23,732 bases of DNA from contig CAZBJQ010000029.1 of NCBI GenBank assembly GCA_964492235.1, positions 1 through 23,732 on the forward strand. Reading direction: 5' to 3'. The stretch comes from PFL42 sp964492235. GTDB taxonomy: Bacteria > Chloroflexota > Anaerolineae > Anaerolineales > E44-bin32. The position numbers and the translations under genes are program-made. Under the pieces are notes generated by a model that did no database searches, had not been told where the DNA came from, and saw only the letters and a list, made by a program, of their open reading frames with translations. This document shows positions 1 to 7,670 of the stretch, piece by piece; position 1 is the stretch's first letter; each line of letters begins with the position of its first letter.

Positions 1-1
1 G

Positions 2-319
2 GCGCGCGCCGCCGAGCGCCTGCTGCAGGAAGGACCGTCGCTGGTTGTCGTGACCGACGGTGCAAGCGGCTGCTGGGGCCACCCCCGAGACGAGCCACCC
101 TTCGCCCAGGGAGCCTTCACCATCCAGGACATTGTCGACACTACCGGTTGCGGCGACAGCTTCCACGGGGCCTTCGTCTACGGCGTATTGAAGGGCATGC
201 GGCTGCGCCAGACGGCCCGCTTCGCCAGCGCCGTCGCGGCTCTGAACACCCGTGCCCTTGGCGGCCGGGATGGGCTGCCTGCGTTAGAGCAGGTGACGGC
301 GTTCCTTCAGCAGCAGTAG
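2..319 (+). CDS. PfkB-family carbohydrate kinase, C-terminal fragment
   Basis: The reading frame is open from the left edge, so the gene begins outside the window; 105 residues are visible. The PfkB signature DTTGCGDSFHGAF is at fragment residues 46-58. The Asp of its GCGD segment (residue 52) is the expected catalytic base that activates the sugar hydroxyl, and the surrounding turn forms the anion hole. The preceding VVVTDGASG strand and the C-terminal helix (FASAVAALNTRALGGRDGLP) match the ATP-binding end of ribokinase-like enzymes. Such proteins phosphorylate sugars or nucleosides with ATP in the cytoplasm. The sugar-binding N-terminal half is missing, so the substrate cannot be named. The usual DTxGAGD motif reads GCGD here, a tolerated variant. 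Confidence 0.9.
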   Translation, partial: ARAAERLLQEGPSLVVVTDGASGCWGHPRDEPPFAQGAFTIQDIVDTTGCGDSFHGAFVYGVLKGMRLRQTARFASAVAALNTRALGGRDGLPALEQVTAFLQQQ

Positions 320-487
320 ACAGCCGGACGCTCTTGAGCGGGCCGTGTTCTGGTTGCCCGAGGCAGGCTGTGGGCAGAGGGGCCGTCCCACGAGCCTGAT
401 GCAGTCAAGGGTGAAGGCGATGCGGGGGTTGGGCTGCGTTTGGGGAGCCCGGACGCGGCGCGTCTCGAGCGACAGGCTTCCCAAGTC

Positions 488-703
488 TTAGACGATCCAC
501 ACCTTCTCAAAAACCAGCAAGCACATCGCCGCCATGACGATCGAAGTCAGGAATAGCAGGATGGATAGCAAGAAGCGCTGACCGGCGTTCATACCCATCA
601 CGCGACGCTCCGGAGCCGCCCGTTTTGGCTGGACGGTCGTCGCCAGGTCGCCGCCCTCGTAGTACGAAGACCCGTCCGACATGTCCCGCAGGTTGTCAAA
701 CAT
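488..703 (-). CDS. small single-pass membrane protein of unknown function
   Basis: A 71-residue protein that I do not recognise. The N-terminal 40 residues are polar (MFDNLRDMSDGSSYYEGGD, then a basic Arg/Lys patch around 28-34). One strong hydrophobic helix spans about residues 44-65, followed by a short FEKVWIV tail. The ATG at 703 was chosen because a purine-rich ribosome site (GGGAGGTTGAGG) lies directly before it; an upstream ATG at 721 lacks one. The positive patch before the helix suggests an N-in, C-out orientation. It follows birA on the same strand, but a promoter-like sequence inside the birA 3' end (741-768) could drive it alone. The site, the ordered polar head and the helix argue that it is real, but no function can be inferred. 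Confidence 0.65.
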   Translation of the reverse strand: MFDNLRDMSDGSSYYEGGDLATTVQPKRAAPERRVMGMNAGQRFLLSILLFLTSIVMAAMCLLVFEKVWIV

Positions 704-740
704 CCTCAACCTCCCGATCACGGCTTGCGCCGCCCATCCG

Positions 741-768
741 AGTGTATTCTATCCGCTCTGTCTGTCAA
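741..768 (-). promoter_or_regulatory. candidate sigma70-type promoter for the small membrane protein
   Basis: On the minus strand a perfect TTGACA (768-763) is followed after 16 bases by TACACT (746-741). An overlapping TAGAAT (751-746) is an alternative -10 but would sit only 11 bases from that -35. It lies across the last codons of birA, about 40 bases before the ATG at 703. The match is by eye only. Confidence 0.5.
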
Positions 769-1555
769 CCGGGCGCAGGCGTGGGTCGCTTCCGGCGACA
801 TGTACTTCGCCAAGGCCGGGCACAGCCAGCAGGGCTTCGCCGCCCGGACCGATTCCCATCAGCCTTCCCCTCCACGTCTGCCCGCCGCTGCTGACCTCGA
901 CGGTCCGGTCCCGGAACGCCAGCCGCTCGTTGGCGGCGGCCACGACTGCAGGCGGGTCGATCGGTCGGCAACGGAGCCCGACCTGCTCGACGATCGCCAC
1001 CAGTAGCTCTTCTCGGCTGACCCGGCGGCCGATGGCTGCCTCGACGCTGGTCGCCGGGAAGTCCACTTCCGCCTCGGGAGGCGCGGCCTCGACATAGACG
1101 TTGACGCCAATCCCCAGGACGAGATGGGAGACCCACCCTTCGACCCAACTCACCTCGAGCAGCACCCCTGCCACCTTACGCTCTGCAAGCAAGACATCAT
1201 TCGGCCACTTGATCCCCGGTCTTGCCCCCAGAGCCTCCAGCGCCTCGGCGACGGCCAGCGCTCCCACGATGTTGAAAGCCGCCAGGTGAGCGTCCGCGGG
1301 TCTCCCGGCCGGTATCTTTGGGCGCAGCACCAGGCTCAGTGCCAGCGCCGAACCCGGCGGGGTGCGCCATGGACGCCCGTGCCGACCTCGCCCTTCCGTC
1401 TGCTCCTCTGCCACCACCAGGACGCCTTCATCGGCGCCACCGGCCGCCAGCTCGGCGGCCAGGGTGTTGGTCGAGCCCAGACGAGGATGGAAGACCAGCG
1501 GCCTGCCCATACCATGTACGGGCAAGCGGCGCTCAAGCCAGGCTGCATCCAGCAT
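749..1555 (-). CDS. birA: biotin--[acetyl-CoA-carboxylase] ligase, catalytic type without HTH domain
   Basis: Makes biotinyl-5'-AMP and transfers biotin to the carrier lysine of carboxylases. The start at 1555 gives 268 residues. Visible landmarks in order: GSTNTLA near the N-terminus, the biotinyl-AMP loop EEQTEGRGRHGRPW, the KWPNDVLL motif, AGVLLE, GIGVNV, and a C-terminal beta domain ending GLGEVHVAGSD. Only about 20 residues precede the catalytic domain, so there is no winged-helix repressor domain and this is a monofunctional enzyme. Upstream in-frame starts at 1576, 1636 and 1654 exist. The latter two would overlap the divergent HIT gene; 1636 has a G-rich site before it, but the extra residues do not look like the family. 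A propionyl/methylmalonyl-CoA carboxyltransferase later in the window belongs to a complex whose biotin carrier would be a likely substrate. Confidence 0.92.
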   Translation of the reverse strand: MLDAAWLERRLPVHGMGRPLVFHPRLGSTNTLAAELAAGGADEGVLVVAEEQTEGRGRHGRPWRTPPGSALALSLVLRPKIPAGRPADAHLAAFNIVGALAVAEALEALGARPGIKWPNDVLLAERKVAGVLLEVSWVEGWVSHLVLGIGVNVYVEAAPPEAEVDFPATSVEAAIGRRVSREELLVAIVEQVGLRCRPIDPPAVVAAANERLAFRDRTVEVSSGGQTWRGRLMGIGPGGEALLAVPGLGEVHVAGSDPRLRPVDRQSG

Positions 1556-1605
1556 GCTCACATTGTAGGCGTGCATGCAGGTTTCATGCCATCGTTCCCG
1601 GCTTC

Positions 1606-1617
1606 TGCTAGAATGTA
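1606..1617. promoter_or_regulatory. candidate overlapping divergent -10 boxes between birA and the HIT gene
   Basis: On the plus strand TGCTAGAAT (1606-1614) is an extended -10 (TG-N-TAGAAT), only 12 bases before the HIT gene ATG at 1626, which would give a very short leader. On the minus strand the same bases include TACATT (1617-1612), a possible -10 for birA. No clear -35 is visible for either direction. Confidence 0.35.
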
Positions 1618-1625
1618 GGGCGTCG

Positions 1626-2156
1626 ATGAACCGCATCTGGGCCCCCTGGCGCATGTCCTACATCGAATCCACTGGCAGACAGACGCAGGCTTGTTTCTTT
1701 TGCGACCACCTCGCCCAGCCGGACGGGCCGGAGAATCTGATCCTGCATCGTGCGGCGTTCAGCTTCGTCATCCTTAACCGTTTCCCATATACCAACGGCC
1801 ACACGATGGTTGTCCCCTACCAGCATGTTGCCTCGCTTGTCGAGCTGGATCCGCCGGCGCAGGCGGAGCTGATGCAGCTCTCCGCACTGGCGTTGGAGGC
1901 ACTGACGGCCGCCTACGGGGCGCAGTCCTTCAACGTCGGGATCAACATTGGCGCGCCCGCCGGCGCCGGCGTCGCCGACCACGTGCATGTGCATGTCGTC
2001 CCGCGCTGGGCAGGTGATACGAACTTCATGGCTACCACCGCCTCCACGCGGGTGATCCCCGAAGACCTGGCGCGCACCTACCAGCGCCTGCTAGTGGAAT
2101 GGCAAGCGCTTACCCAGGGAACCGGTCGTCCCGCCGGTCCGCCGCCCGCTACGTAG
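1626..2156 (+). CDS. HIT-family protein (Ap4A phosphorylase/hydrolase-like)
   Basis: 176 residues. The start at 1626 gives the family-typical N-terminus MNRIWAPWRMSYI; an upstream ATG at 1575 adds residues unlike the family. The histidine triad is DHVHVHVVPRW, with His119, His121 and His123; His121 is expected to form the nucleotidyl intermediate. A CFFC pair (Cys23, Cys26) with downstream histidines probably binds structural zinc, as in related Ap4A phosphorylase-like HIT proteins. The middle strand FVILNRFPYTNGHTMVVP is also characteristic. HIT enzymes act on nucleoside phosphates or polyphosphates in the cytoplasm; the exact substrate is not readable. It is divergent from birA and 70 bases ahead of the thiolase gene on the same strand, so it could lead that transcript. 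Confidence 0.9.
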   Translation: MNRIWAPWRMSYIESTGRQTQACFFCDHLAQPDGPENLILHRAAFSFVILNRFPYTNGHTMVVPYQHVASLVELDPPAQAELMQLSALALEALTAAYGAQSFNVGINIGAPAGAGVADHVHVHVVPRWAGDTNFMATTASTRVIPEDLARTYQRLLVEWQALTQGTGRPAGPPPAT

Positions 2157-2226
2157 CACCTATCCTGCGACGCAGGTGACGGCGGATCTGGGAGGATTGG
2201 TGCATCTGCCTCTCGGGAGGAAGCTC

Positions 2227-3438
2227 ATGCCTGCACGGTCCGATCCTCGCCAACCGGTCATTCTGAGCGCGGCTCGAACGCCGATGGGTCGATATCAAGG
2301 CAGCCTGGCGCCGATGGCCGCACCCGCCCTGGGTGCGGCCGCCATTCGGGCGGCGGTAGCCCGGGCGGAGATCCATCAACTCGAAGCGATCGATGAAGTG
2401 CTGATGGGCAACGTCGTCTCGGCGGGACTGGGTCAGGCCCCCGCCCGGCAGGCGGCGATCTATGCCGGCCTGCCCCCGACTGTCGGCGCAACGACCTTGA
2501 ACAAGGTCTGCGGCTCCGGCCTCAAGGCCTGCATGCTGGCTGCACAGGCGATCCGCGCCGGCGATGCCGAGTTGATTGTCGCCGGCGGAATGGAGAGCAT
2601 GAGCAACGCGCCTCACCTGATCCGGGGGCGAGGCGGCCTGGCCTTCGGCCATCAGCCGCTGGTCGACGCGCTGCTGTATGACGGTCTCTGGGATCCTTTC
2701 GAAGACTGGGCGATGGGAATGGCGGCGGAACACATTGCCGCCGCCTATGAAGTGACACGTCACGCCATGGACGAATGGTCGCTGGGCAGTCACCGTAAGG
2801 CGATCGCCGCCATCGACAGCGGGAAGTTCAAGCGGGAAATAGCCCCGGTCGAGATTCCCGCCAAGAAAGGACCGCCGCAGGTCGTGGCGCAGGACGAAAC
2901 ACCCCGCCGCGATACGTCGCTGGAAGCCCTGGCCGCCCTCAAGCCGGCCTTCAAGCCCGATGGTCTGGTAACGGCCGGGAACGCCCCCGGCTTGAACGAC
3001 GGCGCGGCGGCACTGGTCGTCGCCAGCCGGCGCAAAGCAGAGGCCATGGGGTCGACCCCGCTGGCGCGCATCGTCGGCTATGCCCAGGCTGCCGTCCCGC
3101 CCAAGGAATTGTTCATCGCCCCGGCGCGGGCGATTCCCCGCTTGCTGGAGCGCGTCGGATGGCGGTTGGCCGAGGTCGACCTGGTGGAGCTCAATGAAGC
3201 CTTCGCGGCGCAGGTGTTGGCGGACGGCTACGCCCTGACCGAGCTTGGCTGGGACTGGGAGCGGGTCAATGTCCACGGGGGTGGGGTTGCCCTCGGGCAC
3301 CCCATCGGCGCCTCCGGTGCGCGCATCCTCACGACCTTGATCCACGCGCTGCAGGACCGCGGCCTGCGCCGTGGGATCGCCGCCTTGTGCCTGGGCGGGG
3401 GCGAGGCCGTCGCCATGGCTATCGAGATCGAAGCCTGA
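2227..3438 (+). CDS. thiolase, acetyl-CoA C-acetyltransferase family
   Basis: 403 residues, the normal length for thiolase II. ATG 2227 was chosen over an in-frame GTG at 2176 because GGGAGGA lies 5-6 bases before it and the protein then begins close to the typical PVILSAARTPMGRYQG strand. Active-site residues are visible: nucleophile Cys95 in NKVCGSGLKA, His358 in HGGGVALGHPIGASG, and Cys388 in LCLGGGEAVAM. The enzyme condenses two acetyl-CoA or, in the reverse direction, cleaves 3-ketoacyl-CoA. The next gene, 9 bases downstream, encodes the dehydrogenase that acts on the adjacent intermediate. The pair could serve beta-oxidation or acetoacetyl-CoA/hydroxybutyryl-CoA formation; sequence alone does not decide direction or chain length. 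Confidence 0.95.
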   Translation: MPARSDPRQPVILSAARTPMGRYQGSLAPMAAPALGAAAIRAAVARAEIHQLEAIDEVLMGNVVSAGLGQAPARQAAIYAGLPPTVGATTLNKVCGSGLKACMLAAQAIRAGDAELIVAGGMESMSNAPHLIRGRGGLAFGHQPLVDALLYDGLWDPFEDWAMGMAAEHIAAAYEVTRHAMDEWSLGSHRKAIAAIDSGKFKREIAPVEIPAKKGPPQVVAQDETPRRDTSLEALAALKPAFKPDGLVTAGNAPGLNDGAAALVVASRRKAEAMGSTPLARIVGYAQAAVPPKELFIAPARAIPRLLERVGWRLAEVDLVELNEAFAAQVLADGYALTELGWDWERVNVHGGGVALGHPIGASGARILTTLIHALQDRGLRRGIAALCLGGGEAVAMAIEIEA

Positions 3439-3447
3439 GGAGGACGG

Positions 3448-4299
3448 ATGGACATCCAGCGGATCGTCGTCGTCGGCGCCGGCACGATGGGCAATGGCAT
3501 CGCCCAAACGGCGGCCGTTTCAGGGTATCAGGTCACGATGACCGATGTCGTGCCGGAGGCGATCAAGCGCGGCCAGGCCGCCATCGCGAAATCGGCGGCC
3601 AGGCTCGCGGCGAAGGACTCGATCACGCAAGCCCAGATGCAGGCGGCTCTGGGAATTCCGACGGCGCTCGATCTCGAGGCGGTGCGTCAGGCCGACCTGG
3701 TCATCGAGGCGGCCACCGAGAATCCGGACCTCAAGCTCAAGCTGTTCGCGGAGATCGATCGCTTGGCGCCTGCACAGGCTATCCTGGCCTCGAACACCTC
3801 GTCGATCTCACTGACCAAGATCGCCGCCGCCACCCGGCGCCCCGAACAGGTGATCGGGATGCACTTCTTCAATCCGGTGCCGCTGATGCGCCTGCTGGAA
3901 GTCATCCGTGGCCTGGCCACATCGGATTCGACAGCCGAGATTGCCATCGAAGTCGGTCGCAAGCTGGGAAAAGAGCCGGTTGAGGCCAAGGACTCCCCCG
4001 GGTTCATCAGCAACCGTATCCTGTGCCCGATGATCAACGAGGCCGTATTCGCCCTGCAGGAAGGGATCGGTTCGGCAGAAGCCATCGACACCGTGATGCG
4101 CCTGGGCATGAACCACCCGATGGGCCCGCTGGCGCTGGCCGATCTCGTCGGAATGGATGTCGTCCTCTTCGTAATGGAAGTCCTGCACCGCGATCTGGGT
4201 GAGGACAAGTACCGTCCGGCGCCCTTGCTGCGCAAGATGGTCGATGCCGGCTACCTTGGGCGGAAGAGCGGGCGAGGCTTTTACCACTACCAGAGCTAG
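3448..4299 (+). CDS. 3-hydroxybutyryl-CoA / 3-hydroxyacyl-CoA dehydrogenase
   Basis: 283 residues, the exact usual size of the stand-alone Hbd/PaaH type. The N-terminal Rossmann fold has VVVGAGTMGNGIAQ (residues 6-19) for NAD(P). The catalytic His139-Glu151 pair lies in MHFFNPVPLMRLLE. The C-terminal helical domain contains NHPMGPLALADLVG and ends GYLGRKSGRGFYHY, all family hallmarks. It interconverts 3-hydroxyacyl-CoA and 3-ketoacyl-CoA in the cytoplasm. AGGAGGAC before the ATG is a strong ribosome site, and only 9 bases separate it from the thiolase stop, so the two are almost certainly co-transcribed. Whether the cofactor is NAD or NADP cannot be told here. Confidence 0.95.
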   Translation: MDIQRIVVVGAGTMGNGIAQTAAVSGYQVTMTDVVPEAIKRGQAAIAKSAARLAAKDSITQAQMQAALGIPTALDLEAVRQADLVIEAATENPDLKLKLFAEIDRLAPAQAILASNTSSISLTKIAAATRRPEQVIGMHFFNPVPLMRLLEVIRGLATSDSTAEIAIEVGRKLGKEPVEAKDSPGFISNRILCPMINEAVFALQEGIGSAEAIDTVMRLGMNHPMGPLALADLVGMDVVLFVMEVLHRDLGEDKYRPAPLLRKMVDAGYLGRKSGRGFYHYQS

Positions 4300-4345
4300 G
4301 TCGCGCTGCCCGCATGCCTGGCTCTCAACGCGCCGCGGCCAACCG

Positions 4346-4374
4346 CTGGCAGCCCCAGGCATTGCCGCTAGAAT
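4346..4374 (+). promoter_or_regulatory. candidate promoter for the PD40 beta-propeller gene
   Basis: CTGGCA (4346-4351) and TAGAAT (4369-4374) are separated by exactly 17 bases, in the 190-base gap after the dehydrogenase gene. It would give a leader of about 110 bases before the ATG at 4491. The -35 is a 4-of-6 match, so the call is moderate. Confidence 0.45.
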
Positions 4375-4490
4375 CACCCCGGGTCGGTTCTCTCGTACCG
4401 GTTGCGGCTGTGCACCTGCCGCACCAACCCGAGGGCGGCGAGACGTGCTGCCCACGCGGTCCTGAGACACGCGGCCCAGGAGGCTCTCGC

Positions 4491-5840
4491 ATGCATAGAG
4501 CTGTCTTCCTCGCGGCAGGCGCGGCCTGGATCCTGGCCACCCTCGCCTGCGCCCTCCCATCCGCCGGCGGCCTCGACGAGGCGCAGGTGGCCACGGCGGT
4601 CTCGGCGACGATGGCTGCCGGGACCGCGGTCGGACACGGTGTGGGAGAACCGACCGCCGCATCAGGACCTCCACAGGCGCCGGCCGAGACCCTGGCTGCC
4701 CCCGAGGCGGGTGGCGATCAGCAGCTGGTCTATACGAGCGGGGGCGATGTCTGGTTGATCGAGGAGGCGGCGCCTGCACGCCAATTGACCGCCACCGGCG
4801 GCGTTTACCAGGTCACCATCTCATCCGACGGCGAGAAGATCGTCTTCGTCCGCAGGGCGAGTGTGGACTCGCCATCCGAGGTCTGGACTGTAAACCGGGA
4901 TGGTACCGGCCAGGCTCAACTGGTGGCGTCCACGCGCTGGAACCAACTCCACGACCCGGCCGGCTTCCTCTTCAATGACCTTTCGGCCATCGAGTTCATC
5001 CCCGGCTCGTATGCCCTGCTGCTGAACACGCAGGCCGTGCCGGAAGGCCCGGGGGTCTTTCAGTACGACGACCTGCTCCGGCTCGACGCCGATACGGGCG
5101 AGCTAAGCGAACTGCTTCCGGCCGGCCAGGGCGGCGCCTTTGCGCTTTCTCCGGACGGCACAACGGCCGCCATTGTCCGCCCGACCTCGATCGGGCTCGT
5201 GGGCACCGACGGGAGCGACCTGCGGCCGGATCGCGTGACCTTCCCAATGGTGATCACCTACAGCGAGTACTTGTGGTACCCAAAGGTGGTCTGGTCACCC
5301 GACTCAACCTCGGCGGGCGTGGCCATCCCCTCCGCCGATCCGCTGGCCGCCGATCCAACCGGCACGATTTGGACCCTGCCGAAGGACGGTGGTGCGGCGA
5401 TCGCATGGTCCACCATCCCTGGCAACTTCTTCTTCTCTCAATTCGGTGCTCCGTCCGTGGCGCCAAGCCTCGGCCGGGTGGCGTTCGCCCGCGAAGGCGC
5501 CGCGCCCAACACAAGTGATCTGTACTTGGCAAACCTCGACGGAAGCGGAGAAACACTCTACGTCAGCGGTGATGCTGCCTGGAGAGGCTGGGCACCCGAC
5601 GGTGAGCACTTCGCGTACTCTCTGGACTCGCCCACCAACCTGATGCTCGGCGCCGTCGGGGCTTCGCCCCTCCCGCTGGCGACCGGCCACAACCTGCAGT
5701 GGGTCACCTCGACCGACTTCCTGGTGATCTCCGGCGGCGAAGGCTCCTGGACTCTGTCCCGAGGATCGATTGGAGGCCCCGTGGTGCCGCTGGCTACGCC
5801 AGCGGGGGACTTCGTGGCGTACGACATCAGCCTCCGTTGA
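4491..5840 (+). CDS. secreted PD40/TolB-like beta-propeller protein
   Basis: 449 residues. The start at 4491 has AGGAGG seven bases before it and gives an N-terminal signal: hydrophobic residues 4-19 ending ATLACALPSAGG. The Cys may be lipidated, although the Thr-Leu-Ala before it is not an ideal lipobox. A low-complexity Ala/Gly/Pro linker follows to about residue 75. The rest is built of repeated WD40-like beta-propeller (PD40) blades, marked by ISSDGEKIVFVRR, LSPDGTTAAIVRP, WSPDSTSAGVAIP and WAPDGEHFAYSLD. Such proteins sit outside the membrane and often bind partners; no catalytic motif is visible. It stands alone, with its own candidate promoter, and is convergent with the HAMP-protein gene. 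Confidence 0.85.
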   Translation: MHRAVFLAAGAAWILATLACALPSAGGLDEAQVATAVSATMAAGTAVGHGVGEPTAASGPPQAPAETLAAPEAGGDQQLVYTSGGDVWLIEEAAPARQLTATGGVYQVTISSDGEKIVFVRRASVDSPSEVWTVNRDGTGQAQLVASTRWNQLHDPAGFLFNDLSAIEFIPGSYALLLNTQAVPEGPGVFQYDDLLRLDADTGELSELLPAGQGGAFALSPDGTTAAIVRPTSIGLVGTDGSDLRPDRVTFPMVITYSEYLWYPKVVWSPDSTSAGVAIPSADPLAADPTGTIWTLPKDGGAAIAWSTIPGNFFFSQFGAPSVAPSLGRVAFAREGAAPNTSDLYLANLDGSGETLYVSGDAAWRGWAPDGEHFAYSLDSPTNLMLGAVGASPLPLATGHNLQWVTSTDFLVISGGEGSWTLSRGSIGGPVVPLATPAGDFVAYDISLR

Positions 5841-6039
5841 AGTGGGATGAGCTCGCAGGGTCAAGTGAGCACGGCCAGACCCCGGAGTAGACGACAAGGG
5901 GCCGTCCAAATGGGTCGTTGCTGCTGGAGGAAGACCCGATATGTGGGTTCTCCCCAAATTCCGCGATCTCTCGCCTTGCCAGGCCGCGTTCGGGATAGCC
6001 TTTTCTCGCAACCTCCCGCCGCCCAGACTTGAGGCAGGA

Positions 6040-6822
6040 CTACGTGCCCCGCGCCCGAACGCGCTCCATCACTGCCTTCAGGCTGACCCGCATTCGCTCC
6101 AGCGATTCGGCCAGCTCACCAACCTCGTCTTTGGAGTGCACCTCCACCGTGGTCTCAAGGTCGCCGGTGCTCAGCTTGTCGGCGGTCCGCACCAGGTAGG
6201 AAAGCGGGCGTGTGATGCTCCGCGTAATCACGACTGACAGAACGATCCCCAAAGCGACAGCCCCCAGGGAGATGGCGGTCGAGATCAGGCTCGATGTGCG
6301 CTGGGCCTGCTGAGTCGACTCGATCGTGCGGTTAATCGACTCGCGCACCGCCTTCTTCAGAGCATCCAGGACGAGCTGAAGCTTGTCGCGCGCCTCGCCG
6401 ATCCGGCTCATGGCCTGGCTGCGGTTGATCGGCTGCAGCTTCGCCGCCTCGACGTAGGAGGCCGATATCTCGGCGTAGCCATCGCTGGCCGTCTTCAGGT
6501 TGGCGATCATCTCCCGATCGATCCCTTCGGTCGTCAGGACGAACTCCTCAACCCGCTCGGTGGCGGCATCAAGCAGGACCTGCGCGCGCGACAGCCCGCC
6601 GTCCGTGCGGTCCAATAGGGCGGGCTGCAGGGAGGCCTCGACGCGCTCGACCGCGGTCTCAATCAGAGCCAGACTCACCAACTGTTGAGTCCGGTCGGAC
6701 ACGGCCTGAATGGAAGCCTCGATCTGCGAGCTGTACCACAGGCCTACCACGCCAATCGCCAAGAGCATGGCCAGCATGACCATGAACCCAAGCCTCAGCC
6801 GAAGACCGATTGTGTTGCGCAT
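6040..6822 (-). CDS. HAMP-domain transmembrane sensor lacking an output domain
   Basis: 260 residues, starting at ATG 6822 with GGGAGG before it (an in-frame start at 6840 has none). A first membrane helix spans about 10-30. A helical extracytoplasmic region of about 145 residues, resembling the four-helix-bundle sensors of chemoreceptors, follows. A second membrane helix lies at 179-199. A HAMP domain at 200-252 has the SITRPL entry and the DEVGELAESLERMR second helix. The protein ends eight residues later, so there is no methyl-accepting, kinase or cyclase module. It must pass its signal to another protein, or be a decoy. The gene 57 bases upstream on the same strand encodes a Roadblock/LC7 protein, a plausible partner. 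The coding is clear; the sensing role is inferred from architecture. Confidence 0.88.
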   Translation of the reverse strand: MRNTIGLRLRLGFMVMLAMLLAIGVVGLWYSSQIEASIQAVSDRTQQLVSLALIETAVERVEASLQPALLDRTDGGLSRAQVLLDAATERVEEFVLTTEGIDREMIANLKTASDGYAEISASYVEAAKLQPINRSQAMSRIGEARDKLQLVLDALKKAVRESINRTIESTQQAQRTSSLISTAISLGAVALGIVLSVVITRSITRPLSYLVRTADKLSTGDLETTVEVHSKDEVGELAESLERMRVSLKAVMERVRARGT

Positions 6823-6879
6823 GCAGAGCCTCCCATTCACTCCCGTGCCTGTGCCGGGACAAACCCGCCCGGCGCGGAC

Positions 6880-7485
6880 TCAGCGTGCTAGGATTCGCTT
6901 TGCCGAATCCAGGAATCGTCTTCGCCTCGCCGAGTCCGCCACATCAGCCGCCAGCCGTTCCAGGAAGGCCGGCACCTGCACTTCGCTCAGGGTCGTCCGC
7001 GTCGCATGCAGCTTACCCAAGGTTTCGTCTACCATCAACATCGCCACAGGGCCCACAGCAACAGCCAGCTCATGCTCCACCTGGGTGACCCTTTCGGCCG
7101 GGATCACGCCACCGCCGGCCGAGGGCGCTTGCGGCGCCGGCGCGGGCGCACCGGGCATCGCTTTCTTCAACTGACGAACGGCCATGTTGGCCGTCAGGTT
7201 TAGCATCGGGATATTGACCAGCGAGCTGCATACAATGCACAGGCAGCCCGGATCGAGTGCCTTGAGCACCAGTACGCCTGACTCGAACACCATCTGGACA
7301 TCTATCGCCTTCTTGCGCTGAAAGCCTCCATCGGCGGTCCGGCTGATGGTCTTCGCCACCAGGCTGAGGACCTCGTCCGAGATCGGCGCCTTGAGCGCGG
7401 AAATCAGAATGTGACCTTCGCCGTCACAGACAAACGACCCGGTCACACCGGACACGGCGTTGAGGTCGTCCAGTATGGCTTTCAT
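6880..7485 (-). CDS. Roadblock/LC7-domain protein with a C-terminal helical domain
   Basis: 201 residues. Residues 1-110 form a Roadblock/LC7 fold: helix MKAILDDLNAVSGVTGSFV, strand DGEGHILISAL, and the strand pair VQMVFESGVLVLKALDPG-CLCIVC. An Ala/Pro-rich linker covers 111-130. The C-terminal 70 residues include VEHELAVAVGPVAMLMVDE, which resembles the small helical domain found at the ends of some bacterial kinases and Roadblock proteins (I think of the DUF8082 type, from memory). Roadblock proteins in bacteria regulate small Ras-like GTPases, as MglB does for MglA. No GTPase gene is in the window. Its tight position before the HAMP sensor suggests a joint signalling role. A weak promoter (TTGTCC 7610-7605, 17 bases, TAGACC 7587-7582) lies upstream. 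Confidence 0.87.
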   Translation of the reverse strand: MKAILDDLNAVSGVTGSFVCDGEGHILISALKAPISDEVLSLVAKTISRTADGGFQRKKAIDVQMVFESGVLVLKALDPGCLCIVCSSLVNIPMLNLTANMAVRQLKKAMPGAPAPAPQAPSAGGGVIPAERVTQVEHELAVAVGPVAMLMVDETLGKLHATRTTLSEVQVPAFLERLAADVADSARRRRFLDSAKRILAR

Positions 7486-7670
7486 CCCCCCGGCCCGCTC
7501 CTTCCGTCTGCCTGACTGTCAGTTCGGCGCTGCAGTTCCTTCGAATCAGAAGCTCAACGTACTGGATGCAACATCTATTCCGGTCTAGCGAGTTACATGC
7601 CTGCGGACAACCTCGAATCGCCTTGCAGCCGTATCAGCCGGAGGCGCAGCCTGTGGCCGGCGCTCGAGCC

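Noticed and set aside
320..487. Gap after the sugar kinase, checked for terminators or short genes
   Set aside because: No hairpin with T-run and no convincing frame seen.
2149..3507. 452-codon open frame on the minus strand opposite the thiolase
   Set aside because: It is a shadow of the thiolase frame; its residues are Arg/Gly/His-rich with no family resemblance.
3808..4779. 323-codon minus-strand open frame
   Set aside because: Opposes the dehydrogenase and PD40 genes and is composition-driven; no motif.
5841..6039. Intergenic region between convergent PD40 and HAMP genes, checked for a terminator
   Set aside because: Only a poor 5-base stem is visible and no T-run; nothing supportable.
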